28,478 nt of DNA from Gracilariopsis chorda (Eukaryota > Rhodophyta > Florideophyceae > Gracilariales > Gracilariaceae). The translations under genes were made by a program, and so were the position numbers. The stretch spans positions 1-28,478 of the forward strand of contig NBIV01000603.1 in assembly GCA_003194525.1 (NCBI GenBank). The letters are read 5' to 3'. The notes under the pieces are model-generated. The model ran no database searches. It saw only the letters and a program-made list of their open reading frames with translations, and was not told where the DNA came from. Positions 17,849 through 28,425 of this stretch are shown here, piece by piece; position 1 is the first letter of the stretch; every line of letters begins with the position of its first letter.

Positions 17849-18581
17849 TGTTGCAACGCACGCGGGTTATGAAAACAAAAGGGAAGAAACAACGGGAGAA
17901 AGAAGAAACAAGAAAATAAAACAAGGAAGGTTGTCAGCCTTAGTCGACCAGTTTACTCGACAGCAGGCAAAGCCAATCTACATATACCCTACCGCACACA
18001 CTTCACCGTCGTCGCAGCAAGCGACGGCGGTGGTTGCACCATTACACTACACGTTATTCGTGTGTGCAGGTGTACACGAAAAGCGCGCACAATCTAGAGG
18101 GTCACAATTTCAAATAACTAAATCAATCAATGCGGCAAATCCATTGCCAGTCCCTTGATCTGGAACCAGCTCTAAAACATCAACAATTACCATCCTGGCA
18201 CTCCAACCCCTCCGCGCAGCCCGCAAACGCACATTGTCCCAAATCACCCAATACAGCTCCCATTCGCATCTTCGGCATTGCAGCACAACCGTCTACTGCG
18301 CGCACACTTGGACCAACCACATTGCTCCACTTGTGCATATACGCAATCCAGTACCATACACTCCATAACACTTGTACGGTATACAATGCATATAGCATTT
18401 TGCAGTAGCCAATCACATTGCCATTTCAGGTTGGGTTTGAGCAGAGGCGCATATGCGCTTTTGGAGCGAGGGGCTCCAAAAGTGCCCATCGTCCCCTGAA
18501 GGTTTGGTTTTGGACCAAGCTGACACCTTCTGTGGGGGTTGGCCAGGCACTCGACCACTTGTACAGTTCAACACTTCAACA
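17849..18581 (-). repeat. 5' LTR of CopC-1
   Basis: 733 bp, minus strand TGTTGAAG…GTTGCAACA. U3 module at 18462-18385, palindrome GCGCATATGCGC 18447-18458, TATATG at 17986-17981. One conserved module block is altered in this copy (AACCTGAAA in place of AACGTGAAA). Confidence 0.93.
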
Positions 18582-18788
18582 CTGTTAGCGCGATGGATAC
18601 ACTCAAGAACGCTGTCACATGAATCCAGATAACCCTGACAACCACTTGCCACAAGCGATCTTGGATCAGCTGAAGCTCAACTCAGTCGAAAAGCACAAAC
18701 GCTCCAGAAAGTCATCACGGAAGGCGTCCAAGGTTGAGATTGCTGGAGTTGCAAGTGAGAAGTCAGCAGTGGTACCGCCGGTTATTGA
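18582..18788 (+). repeat. 207-bp segment repeated on the far side of CopC-1 (right copy)
   Basis: Gap-free counterpart of 11778-11984. Two of its differences hit the zinc knuckle: GAG to TAG (18586-18588) and the knuckle His codon CAC to TAC (18598-18600). Confidence 0.88.
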
Positions 18789-21594
18789 TTGCATCGACAC
18801 ATTTGCAGACAGTGGTGCTACCTCTCATTTCTTCTGTTCTGTATCTGAGTTTATTCCAAACACACTAATTGACATACCAGATAAGACAATTGAACTAGGT
18901 GACAACACCACTGTCACTGCCACCCAACAAGGAGATGTCATACTACCCTTCTTTGATGTGAACCTCAGGTTGTCTGAAGTACTGCTTGTTCCGAATCTTG
19001 GATATAACTTATTGTCTGTGGGTTGTTTAGCTGACAAGGGTATCCAATCACTGTTCTGTGATAAGCAAATACGCCTACAACATGAAGATGGGTTTAAGGG
19101 TGGACATGGGTCTCGTCATCATCGCTCCGGTTTATACACCTTGCCCAACCCAATCACCCATACGGACATATCCAAGATGCTTTCTGCAACGGACGACCGC
19201 ACAAGTTCATTGTGGCATCGCCGACTGGCACATATGAATGAGCATGACCTACAACAGGTTCACGACCATGTCGACGGAGTCCCAAAGATCAAGTGCATGG
19301 AGGAGGTATGTCGGTCATGTCGCCTTGGCAAGGCCCATAAGCTGCCATTTCTGGGCAAGTTTAAACGAGCAAAGCACGTTGGGGACATTGTGCACTCAGA
19401 CATTATGCGTCCGTTAGTTCCATCATGCCCATACTGATTCCGCTATGCGTCTGGATTTGTGGATGATTACTCGCGATACGCAGTAATTGGGTTCATGATG
19501 CGAGGGGTTGAGATCAGTGAAGTGTTCCTGAGTGTGAGGCAAAAGCTCAAAAAGCTTGGAGGAGAGCATGTGCTTATTCGAAAACTGCACTCTGACAACG
19601 CAGAAGAGTACATTGCCTTGCAAAAGAATCCCAAGAATGGTCTCCAGAAGGTATCGTTTTCTTTACCGTATACCCCACAACACAATGCTATTGCAGAGCG
19701 CATCAATCTCACTATGGTTGAAGCTGCCCGAGCTTTGCCCATTCAAGTCAATCTTCCAGAATGTTTGTGGTCATACGCACTAAAACATGTGATTTATGTT
19801 CGCAATAGAGTGCCGCACTCCACGACTGGCGTGACTCCGTATGTCCTACTGACTGAAACTAGGCCTTCTTTGACGTATGTCAGAGTATTCGGATGTGGTG
19901 CATACGTATTAAAAATGAATCCGGGCACCACGTTCGGGTCTCGTGCACTTGAGGGAGTGTACTTGCAGACTCTTGAACATGGTGTTTACGAGGTTCTAAT
20001 TAGTGATGACGACCATATTCCTCGAGTAGTACGGTCACGTCATGTCACCTTTGATGAGTCTAGGTTCCCTGGTGCACCATATCTTAGCAACTATATGAAT
20101 GACGAGAGTACGTCAGATTATAGTTATAGTTCGGAGGATGATATGGATGCCATCAGGTCGGATGAGTTCTCTGTTGACGATGTTGAGGACGTCATGTCAA
20201 CCTCAGAAAATGGTACCATAGACCACACTGAGGCAGCTACAGACATGATGGTTGACCCTGAAACATCAAACATTGATGATGCCGAGCACAGTTCTAGTGA
20301 TGAAGAGGGGTCAAGTGGCGATGAAGGTGACATTGAACAAGTAAATGATGACTCTGAGTCACAGTCACGCTAACCTCGTCGCACCAGGCGTGCACCACAA
20401 TGCTGGTGGCATATGGCCGGCACGGCCAAATCTGAGGTTGAGGTTACCACCAGTGATGATCCCTCGCTCAAAGAAGCACTGTCTGTAACCCCAACTGAAA
20501 GAGAGAAATGGGTGCATGCTATTGATGACGAGTTGACATCTTTAGAAGACAAGGCTACAAGGGTTGTGGATGACTCACCAAAGTCCCAGCCCCTACCAAC
20601 GCATGTCATACTGAAGGTGAAACGTGATGCAGACGACTCTGTTGACCGATTTCGAGCTCGAATAGTGGCTGGAGGCAACCACCAGACATATAGTGAGGAC
20701 TACTTAGAGACGTATGCACCAGTTGTTTCGTTCAATTTGGTTCGCATGTTCTTGTTCCTGATGTTGTGCTTGCAGATGTTTGTTGCCCAGGTTGACAAAA
20801 AGGCAGCATTCCTTAATGGTGATCTCAAGGAAGAGGTGTGGGTGATGTCACCGCGTGGCATTCCTGGTTACAAATCACAATGCTACAAACTGCTAAAGGC
20901 TATATACGGGCTTAAGCAGGCTCATCTGGCATGGCATACGGAGTTCAGCACAGACATTAAAGGCATAGGTTTTGAAGAGTTACCCAGTGCACCATGTGTT
21001 TTCAGGCGCAAGTTACCTGCTGACACTTATGCATACATCCTGTTATACGTGGATGACCTTCTCATATTTACGCCTAGTGCCGAACAACGTTCTCAGATAT
21101 TGGAGGAGCTCAAGTGGTTGTATGACCTACGCGTTGAGACTCGTGTCAGAATGTATCTTGGTGTTGACTTAACCTGGAACCTGAACTCCAATGGCCAACT
21201 GCTAGGTGTGAAATTTGCACAGCCGTTGTATGTCAGTGGCATTTTACGGTGGTTTGGACTTGAGTATAGCAAGCCTTCACGGAGCCCAATGGTGGAATCA
21301 TTTTTTTCTTCACTTGATGTGGCGGAGGATAAGTCACCGTATGAAGTCCAGTTCTATCAGCAGATGATCGGGTCTCTGCTGTAACTGGCATCACGCACCC
21401 GTTTGGACATATTGGCACCTGTACTTATCTTAGCACGCTTCCAGAGAGCACCAACTCGATATTGTCATCGAGCGGTGAACTGCGTTCTGAGGTATTTACG
21501 TGGCACTACTCACCATGGACTTGTGTATCACTCTGCGAACCTCCTGCTGAATGGTTATGTTGACTCTGATTACGCAGGTGATACCACTGATCGG

Positions 21595-21599
21595 AAGTC
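21595..21599 (+). repeat. Target-site duplication of CopA-3, left copy (AAGTC)
   Basis: AAGTC immediately before the LTR start at 21600, repeated at 28421-28425. A 5-bp duplication is usual for Ty1/copia integrases. Confidence 0.95.
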
Positions 21600-22378
21600 T
21601 GTTGGCAGTAGTACCTGTGCTGTCACTGAAAACCAAATGTTCCGGGGAGCATGGGCTGTTTTAGAGGGTACCTCTGCAAAAGCGCATATGCGCGTGTGCG
21701 CGAACCCAACGTGAAACTGGCTTCTGATTGGCTACTGCAAATGTACATATGCAACGTGGTGCGTACAAGTGGTATGGCATAACTGGATCGGTTGGACACA
21801 CCCACGTGTCCAGCTACTACAGTGGTCACAGTGTACGTTGTGTGCAGGGGATACTGATGAAGTGGTTGACACCTGGTACAAGTGGTACAGCAGTGGTTGG
21901 TACAATGGTAAGGTGCGCATGCACTGTCAACAGGTTTACACATGCACGGGTATATTGATGACGTGGGTGTTGTGTGCATCGCCACATGATGACATGGCAC
22001 TAACACCACAGGTTACGTGCCGACTTACCGTAACGTGTTGACTTACCGTGATGTGTTGGCATGTGCTGGCGTGTGTTGGAGTCGTGAATTTGTGCCTTGT
22101 CATGGTCATGTGTATGCACGTAACTATTACAGAACATTGGTGCGTTGGTGTGCGTTGGTGTAATGAGGTTGTGCTGAGCTGGCTATGTCATGTTAGATGA
22201 TGATTGGTAGTATTGAGTGTCCCTGCTTAGTGGTTTAGGTTTTACTTGTAGTTGGTGTTCCCGCGCAATTCGAGTTTAGAGTGGTATATAAGATGTGCCT
22301 GAAGGACCTCCAAGTAAATCCAAGCTAGAGCTGGCGAACTTCCCTTCCATCCCCTCAACTTCCTTTCAACTTTCAACA
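21600..22378 (+). repeat. 5' LTR of CopA-3
   Basis: 779 bp, TGTTG…CAACA. U3 module at 21677-21775 with GCGCATATGCGC at 21682-21693, tandem units 22022-22057, shared middle block 22089-22110, inverted CCAAT 22200-22215, TATATAAG 22285-22292. It differs from the CopA-1/CopA-2 LTRs at a few fixed sites, e.g. TAACGTG in place of TGACGTG in the first tandem unit. Confidence 0.95.
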
Positions 22379-22393
22379 GGTTATGGGCCCAGC
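22379..22393 (+). promoter_or_regulatory. Primer-binding site of CopA-3
   Basis: GGTTATGGGCCCAGC directly after the LTR, complementary to the initiator tRNA-Met anticodon arm. Confidence 0.85.
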
Positions 22394-23597
22394 CCCGCTG
22401 ACCGCTGCCGCTATCCCTTTCCGTATCGTTCGTCTGTCGCCGCTCTCCCTCACCGCCGTTCATCCGTTTCGCTGTTGTTGCCTCTTTCGTTGTTGCGTCG
22501 GGTGTCTTGATCCCATTGTTGGTCGGTGTTGGTCATTCTCCTTTGGTTTGCGTTCCTCCCTGAGGGCGTTGTGGTGGTAGTGGTTCGACGTTTACTTCCT
22601 ATCGTTGTTGAGTTGGGCCTCCGTTGTTGCCCGTGTTGTCGATCGCTATCTACTTTGTGTGTGACACTCCCTCTATCTTGTGTTTTGGGATCCCCAAGTC
22701 GTTTGTCGGGTCGCATCCGTGAGGTCGAGTCGGTCTAGTTTCGAAGTCTGGGCTCCGTGATCGTGTGCTCAGCAGTTGTTTGTTTTTCGTGTTTCTTAAT
22801 CATCATCTGGTGTCCAGTGCGACGAGCGGTTGATCCGGGTTACTTTGGGTGATTCCAGGTATCCGGGGACGTGAGCCTGGCGGCTTGAACCAAAGCGGGT
22901 GTACTGTCGAGCGGCTTCCCACCGGTCCATTTGGACAGATAACGGTGACGGTCGTTAAGACCTGGTAAGTTCAGCGGGTGCATCTGTGGACGGGGTGCCG
23001 TGGCGTACTGCGCTGGTGCGGGTGATTGAATGATTTGTTTTGATCCTGACTGCGTGTCGGGATTCTTGGGCTGTTGCGAAGGTATTCCATAACGAGCTTT
23101 TGATCCGTGCATCTGACCCTTGGGCGTTTGTGCGGGGAGGCGACGTGGCGTAGGCTGACCTCCTTCTTAGGATCAGGCCGCGTGTGACCTTAAGTGGTTG
23201 CGCGTTAGCAGCGTACTTTGGTTGCCATAGTAGCTTCAGTTGCGAGGTCGCGCAAGTTCTTGCAAGAGGCCAGAGAGGGTTATACTTGGTGAAGGCATAT
23301 CTTGGGTCATTAACCATCCTCTGGAAGCCTCGTAGAGAGCGACGCAACTTCTCCTTAGACGTAGGAGAGGGGAGACAGAAGAAGACGTCTTGTACCCGGA
23401 GCATCTCCGGGGGCCAGGGGTCCGACACCCTAGGGTAGCGGAGGTAGTTTCTCCCGTCAGTGCGCCCGAATTTGAAGTTTTGTTGTTGTTGTTGTCGTTG
23501 TTTTTGTTGTTATTGTTGTCGTTGTTGCCATTTTTGTACTACTTAAGTGCCGTAGGTCTTTCATCGCACCTGTGCTGTTTGTTGACATCTACCAAGC
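22394..23597 (+). other. Untranslated leader of CopA-3
   Basis: Same length as the CopA-2 leader and near-identical. Includes the conserved hairpin cluster at 23395-23468 and the GTT-rich run at 23481-23527. No gene is supported. Confidence 0.75.
23395..23468 (+). ncRNA. Conserved leader RNA element of CopA-3
   Basis: Hairpin I 23395-23411 and the 37-nt core 23432-23468, identical to CopA-2. It belongs to the only intact element in the window, so it is the best copy for functional study. Confidence 0.55.
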
Positions 23598-26500
23598 ATG
23601 GATTCATTCGGTGGCATCAAGATTGAAAAGTTGGGCGAGGATAACTTCCATGTATGGAAGCAAAAGGTTGAGTTGCTGCTTGCACTCAAGGACCTCGATG
23701 ACCATCTTGAATCAACCAGGCCTACGGACGATGACGAGTTGTCAGCATGGAAGAAGAAAGACGCCAAGGCCAGGGCTGTTATTGGTCTCAGCATCAGTGA
23801 TGAGCATTTGGACCATGTGAGGGATACCGAGAATGCTGCGGAAATGTGGAAAGCCATTTGCGATGTGTTCCAGCGTAAAACGCTGCTCAACCGAATCAAT
23901 GCAAGACGTGCCTTCTACACAGCCAAGATGCGAGATGATGAGAAAATGTTACACTTCATCAATCGTGTTCGTCATCTTGCATCGGATCTGAAGAGCATGG
24001 ACGTAGTGGTTGAGGAGGAAGACATCGCTATGGCAATCCTATGTGGGCTACCAGACCGCTTCGAACACCTCATTGTCGCTATTGACACCACGATTGGTGA
24101 TCGTAAACTCGATTTAGAGTTTGTGAAGAGTCGTTTGCTGCAAGAGGAACAGCGAATGAACGATCGTGCCAAGGAGGAGTCCGGAAGTGACACGGCTTTG
24201 GTCGGTGCGCAGTCACGAAAGAAGTCCATGGTGTGCTACTACTGTGGTAAGAAGGGGCATATCCAGAGAAACTGTTTCAAGAGACAACGTGACGAAGCTA
24301 GCAAAGAGCAGAGTGCTGCCGCAAACCCAGCTGTGCAGACCGATCCCAGCAACGAGAAACGAGGATGTGACAGTGACTCTGACTTTGTTTGTCTCATTGC
24401 GACAGGTTCTGTGGAAGAAAGTATCAGTGACTGGATCATTGACTCTGGTGCCACTGCCCATATGACGTATGACGAGTCCATGTTTGACAGTTATAGCAAA
24501 AGAGAGTCTGCCGGTGTGAGTATCGGCAATGACTCGAAGCTGGAGTCTCTTGGTCATGGCAGTGTCCACCTCGATCTCGCTGTTGAAGGGCGTAAGAGCA
24601 AGTGCCGGTTGGGTGAAGTAGTGCACGTACCGAATCTAAGGTATCATCTGCTGTCAGTATCTGCGATGTGTGACCTGGGTGCGCGAGTGGTGTTTGACAA
24701 AACCAAAGTATGTGTATACAAAGGCAACACCATGATCGCCCAGGGCCGTCGCATCAAAGGACTGTACTACCTATGTACCGCGATTGAAGTACCAGAAGAC
24801 ATGGACAACGCACTTGTGACTGACCTGTCACTATGGCATGCTCGAATGGCTCATGTGAATGTGGATGGTATCAAACATATGGCTCGTAACGGTGTTGTGT
24901 CAGGGCTGAATGTGGACTTGAATCAATCGATGGATGTGTGTGACTCTTGTGTAGTGGGAAAATCTACACGTGCTCCAACTCCCAAGCAAGGAGGGGAACG
25001 GGCTTTGCACCCATTGGACCTAGTGCATTCGGACATTTGTGGTCCAATCCAAGTAGGTTCCTTGGGAGGTTCACGCTACTTCGTCACATTCATCGATGAT
25101 CACTCCCGTTTTTGCTTCTTGTACATGCTCAAGACCAAGGATGAGGTGTTCCACGTGTTCGTGAAGTGGCTCAAGATGGTTCAAAATCAGAGTGACCGAC
25201 ATGTGAAAACCATCACCGCACGTGAGTCTGTGCTACATGCGTTACGCACAGACAATGCTGGTGAATATGTGTCAAAGAAGTTTTCACAAGAGCTTGAACG
25301 TCACGGTATTGAACATCAGCGAACGGTGCCTTACAATCCACATCAGAATGGTCTGGCCGAACGGTTCAACCGAACACTCATGGACTTGGTGAGATCGATG
25401 CTGCATCACAAGAAACTGCCAAAGAGCTTCTGGGCTGAAGCATTGAACGTTGCAGTGTATGTGCGCAATCGAGTCACCTGCAAGGCCCTTCCAAGTGACG
25501 TGACACCACTCGAGATGTGGAGTGGATATGAACCTGACTTGAGCAATCTGCGTGTGTTCGGTAGCCGGTGCTGGTACAAAGTGGTGGACCACAAGCTGAA
25601 GAAGCTGGAGCAACGTGCCGTGGAGGCGATCTTTATTGGGTACACAACTGGATCGAACGGTTATAAACTGTGGGATGCGCAAAAGAAGAAGGTGGTTGTG
25701 TCGAGAGATGTGAGGTTTGACGAATGTAGTGGTTCAGATCAAGGTACTGACCACGTTGATGATGACGACTATGCTGAGATCGACATCTCGGACAAGCCGA
25801 AATCAAACATCACCTCCACCTCTACTAAACCCACCGATGCTGCCCAAGTTGAACCCGCTGCACCAGATACTCCACCAGAAGAAGCTTCAGGCAGTGGCCA
25901 CGATGAGCCCACAGCTGAGACAGAAGTTGAGCCAGATGTACCAGATCCACCACCACTTCGGAGATCCACTCGTGAGCGTAGAGCGCCTACCTCGTGGTGG
26001 CGCGGCACTGCCCTACTCACTGCCAGTGATGACGTCCCATCCTCATACTCCGATGCGGTGTCACGTCCTGATTCAAAAGCGTGGACCAAGGCTATGAACA
26101 GTGAGTACGAGTCTCTGATGGAGCATGACACATGGGAGTTAGTGCCAAGGCCAGCTGACAGCAACGTGATATCATCCAAGTGGGTATTTGTGCAAAAATA
26201 TGAGGCTGGCGACAACGATGAACCGACAGTGAGGTACAAGGCTCGTGTGGTGGCTCGAGGGTTTCTGCAGATCGAAGGTGTAGACTTCTCCGAGACGTAT
26301 GCACCAGTGGTCAAATTCACATCCATTAGAATGATTCTGTCCATTGTAGCAGTGCAGAACTATCATCTGCACCAGATGGATGTGAAGACTGCATTCTTGA
26401 ATGGCGACCTGGAAGAGACTGTGTACATGGAGCAGCCGGACGGATTCATCAAACCTGGGAACGAGGACTTGGTATGCCTTCTCAAGAAAGCCATCTATGG

Positions 26501-27614
26501 GCTACGACAGGCATCAAGGCAGTGGTTTGCAAAGATGTACTTGTTCCTCGTTGGTTGGATGGGTCTGAAGCCAAACGTCGCAGACGAGTGCGTCTACACC
26601 GGAGAGGTACTGGGAGCGCTTGTGATCATTGCTCTTTATGTGGACGACTTGCTCATTGCGAGTCCAAGTATGGAGACAATGAATCGCGTAAAGCGTGAAC
26701 TGTCAAAACGTTTTCAGATGAAGGATCTCAGTGAAGCGCGCATGGTACTTGGGTTCGAGATCCATCGTGATCGATCCAAAAGACAGCTGTACCTGACACA
26801 GTCTGCATACACGCGTAAGGTCTTAGAACGTTTTGGCATGTTGCAGTGCAAACCAATGGACACTCCCATGGAATCCGGTGCTGACCTCACTAAGGTAGAA
26901 GAGCCTCTGACGAACATCCCGTATCGCCAGGTGATCGGTTGTCTGATGTATCTCTCTGTTGGCACTCGACCGGACATCTCGTTTGCAGTGTCCAAGCTAG
27001 CCAAGTATGTCGAGAAACCTGGAGAGACTCATTGGAAAGCGGTCAAGCGTGTTCTGCGTTACCTCAATGGCACTCGCTCCCTCGGACTTACTTATGGCAC
27101 CACGACTGATACTCAGCTGTATGGATACGTAGACTCTGACTGGGCAGGTGATACATCCAACCGCAAGTCCACCAGTGGGTATGTGTTCATGATGTGCGGT
27201 GCTCCTGTGTCTTGGAGCTCGCGCCAACAGGAAGTAGTTGCATTGTCTAGCGCTGAGGCTGAGTATGTGAGTCTGTGCAGTGGGACGAAGGAAGCGATCT
27301 GGCTGAGACGACTGTGGAGTGGCATTGGCAACGCAAGTGGACTACACGTGGATGAGTCAGTGACGCTAATGGTTGAGCCCACAACTGTGTACGTGGACAA
27401 CCAAGGTTGCATCGACCTTGCTCAAAATGGAGTTGTGAACAAGCGTACTAAGCACATTGATATTCGCTTTCACTTCACCAGAGAGGCTCTACGCGACAAA
27501 GCCGTCCAGTTGCAGTACTGTTCCACGGAAGACATGGTCGCCGATATGCTGACGAAAGCGCTCGGTCGAGTTAAGCTGGCAGGTTCCGCGGTGACTGTGG
27601 CTTGCTCCCCTTAG
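23598..27614 (+). CDS. gag-pol: CopA-3 gag-pol polyprotein, uninterrupted
   Basis: 1,338 codons in one frame, Gag and Pol fused without a frameshift signal. Gag ~10-195; zinc knuckle C213-C216-H221-C226; protease DSGA 282-285; integrase HHCC H414, H419, C448, C451; integrase D479, D552, E588; acidic/proline linker ~710-795 before RRSTRERRAP; RT motif A D928; YVDD 1014-1017; RNase H D1179, E1220, D1267. All catalytic residues are present. The polyprotein would be cut by its own protease, forming particles where cDNA is made, and the integrase would insert it in the nucleus. A missing A at about 27581, relative to CopA-1 and CopA-2, replaces the last 13 residues with 10 others. This may be a sequencing error and is downstream of all catalytic motifs. 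Start chosen as MDSFGGIK, the first ATG with Gag homology. Confidence 0.97.
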   Translation: MDSFGGIKIEKLGEDNFHVWKQKVELLLALKDLDDHLESTRPTDDDELSAWKKKDAKARAVIGLSISDEHLDHVRDTENAAEMWKAICDVFQRKTLLNRINARRAFYTAKMRDDEKMLHFINRVRHLASDLKSMDVVVEEEDIAMAILCGLPDRFEHLIVAIDTTIGDRKLDLEFVKSRLLQEEQRMNDRAKEESGSDTALVGAQSRKKSMVCYYCGKKGHIQRNCFKRQRDEASKEQSAAANPAVQTDPSNEKRGCDSDSDFVCLIATGSVEESISDWIIDSGATAHMTYDESMFDSYSKRESAGVSIGNDSKLESLGHGSVHLDLAVEGRKSKCRLGEVVHVPNLRYHLLSVSAMCDLGARVVFDKTKVCVYKGNTMIAQGRRIKGLYYLCTAIEVPEDMDNALVTDLSLWHARMAHVNVDGIKHMARNGVVSGLNVDLNQSMDVCDSCVVGKSTRAPTPKQGGERALHPLDLVHSDICGPIQVGSLGGSRYFVTFIDDHSRFCFLYMLKTKDEVFHVFVKWLKMVQNQSDRHVKTITARESVLHALRTDNAGEYVSKKFSQELERHGIEHQRTVPYNPHQNGLAERFNRTLMDLVRSMLHHKKLPKSFWAEALNVAVYVRNRVTCKALPSDVTPLEMWSGYEPDLSNLRVFGSRCWYKVVDHKLKKLEQRAVEAIFIGYTTGSNGYKLWDAQKKKVVVSRDVRFDECSGSDQGTDHVDDDDYAEIDISDKPKSNITSTSTKPTDAAQVEPAAPDTPPEEASGSGHDEPTAETEVEPDVPDPPPLRRSTRERRAPTSWWRGTALLTASDDVPSSYSDAVSRPDSKAWTKAMNSEYESLMEHDTWELVPRPADSNVISSKWVFVQKYEAGDNDEPTVRYKARVVARGFLQIEGVDFSETYAPVVKFTSIRMILSIVAVQNYHLHQMDVKTAFLNGDLEETVYMEQPDGFIKPGNEDLVCLLKKAIYGLRQASRQWFAKMYLFLVGWMGLKPNVADECVYTGEVLGALVIIALYVDDLLIASPSMETMNRVKRELSKRFQMKDLSEARMVLGFEIHRDRSKRQLYLTQSAYTRKVLERFGMLQCKPMDTPMESGADLTKVEEPLTNIPYRQVIGCLMYLSVGTRPDISFAVSKLAKYVEKPGETHWKAVKRVLRYLNGTRSLGLTYGTTTDTQLYGYVDSDWAGDTSNRKSTSGYVFMMCGAPVSWSSRQQEVVALSSAEAEYVSLCSGTKEAIWLRRLWSGIGNASGLHVDESVTLMVEPTTVYVDNQGCIDLAQNGVVNKRTKHIDIRFHFTREALRDKAVQLQYCSTEDMVADMLTKALGRVKLAGSAVTVACSP

Positions 27615-27632
27615 ACCTTTGAAGTCAGTGAC

Positions 27633-27642
27633 AGAGGGGGGG
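27633..27642 (+). promoter_or_regulatory. Polypurine tract of CopA-3
   Basis: AGAGGGGGGG adjoining the 3' LTR at 27643. Confidence 0.85.
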
Positions 27643-28420
27643 TGTTGGCAGTAGTACCTGTGCTGTCACTGAAAACCAAATGTTCCGGGGAGCATGGGCT
27701 GTTTTAGAGAGGTACCTCTGCAAAAGCGCATATGCGCGTGTGCGCGAACCCAACGTGAAACTGGCTTCTGATTGGCTACTGCAAATGTACATATGCAACG
27801 TGGTGCGTACAAGTGTATGGCATAACTGGATCGGTTGGACACACCCACGTGTCCAGCTACTACAGTGGTCACAGTGTACGTTGTGTGCAGGGGATACTGA
27901 TGAAGTGGTTGACACCTGGTACAAGTGGTACAGCAGTGGTTGGTACAATGGTAAGGTGCGCATGCACTGTCAACAGGTTTACACATGCACGGGTATATTG
28001 ATGACGTGGGTGTTGTGTGCATCGCCACATGATGACATGGCACTAACACCACAGGTTACGTGCCGACTTACCGTAACGTGTTGACTTACCGTGATGTGTT
28101 GGCATGTGCTGGCGTGTGTTGGAGTCGTGAATTTGTGCCTTGTCATGGTCATGTGTATGCACGTAACTATTACAGAACATTGGTGCGTTGGTGTGCGTTG
28201 GTGTAATGAGGTTGTGCTGAGCTGGCTATGTCATGTTAGATGATGATTGGTAGTATTGAGTGTCCCTGCTTAGTGGTTTAGGTTTTACTTGTAGTTGGTG
28301 TTCCCGCGCAATTCGAGTTTAGAGTGGTATATAAGATGTGCTGAAGGACCTCCAAGTAAATCCAAGCTAGAGCTGGCGAACTTCCCTTCCATCCCCTCAA
28401 CTTCCTTTCAACTTTCAACA
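27643..28420 (+). repeat. 3' LTR of CopA-3
   Basis: 778 bp, TGTTG…CAACA. Palindrome GCGCATATGCGC at 27726-27737, tandem units 28065-28100, TATATAAG 28328-28335. It ends at the AAGTC target copy. Confidence 0.95.
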
Positions 28421-28425
28421 AAGTC
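28421..28425 (+). repeat. Target-site duplication of CopA-3, right copy (AAGTC)
   Basis: Repeats the five bases before 21600. The host reading frame resumes here. Confidence 0.95.

Larger units (their letters stand above)
11985..18581 (-). mobile_element. CopC-1, complete minus-strand Ty1/copia element
   Basis: Two 733-bp LTRs, primer-binding site, leader, gag-pol and polypurine tract, 6.6 kb. The LTRs differ by about nine substitutions and no indels, so the insertion is older than CopA-3. The expected 5-bp target duplication is absent: the left flank ends ATTGA and the right flank begins CTGTT. The flanks instead share 207 bp of CopB sequence. The coding region has one nonsense codon and a lost RT catalytic aspartate, so it is not autonomous. 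Confidence 0.93.
18582..21599 (+). pseudogene. pol: CopB host pol: protease, integrase, RT, start of RNase H, with stop codons
   Basis: One continuous frame with no frameshift but four stops: TAG 18586, TGA 19435, TAA 20371 and TAA 21382. Protease DSGA at 18808-18819. Integrase WHRRLAH…CRSC, then HSDI, HSDN and NAIAERIN, all with the expected acidic residues. An acidic Ser/Asp/Glu linker spans about 20098-20370. RT motif A reads QVDKKAAFLNG (Asp present at 20794, the next Val replaced by Lys) and YVDD is at 21046-21057. RNase H starts YVDSDYAGD and is cut at 21599 by CopA-3. Stops fall at an Arg position (TGA) and at Tyr positions (both TAA) compared with CopC-1. Decay is by substitution only. 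The element is clearly dead. Confidence 0.93.
21600..28420 (+). mobile_element. CopA-3, complete recent Ty1/copia element
   Basis: LTRs 21600-22378 (779 bp) and 27643-28420 (778 bp), a perfect AAGTC target duplication, primer site, 1,219-nt leader, one uninterrupted gag-pol and polypurine tract. The two LTRs show no base substitution that I can find, only three single-base indels (27710, near 27815, near 28340). Insertion is therefore very recent. It sits inside the RNase H region of the CopB host element. Confidence 0.97.
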
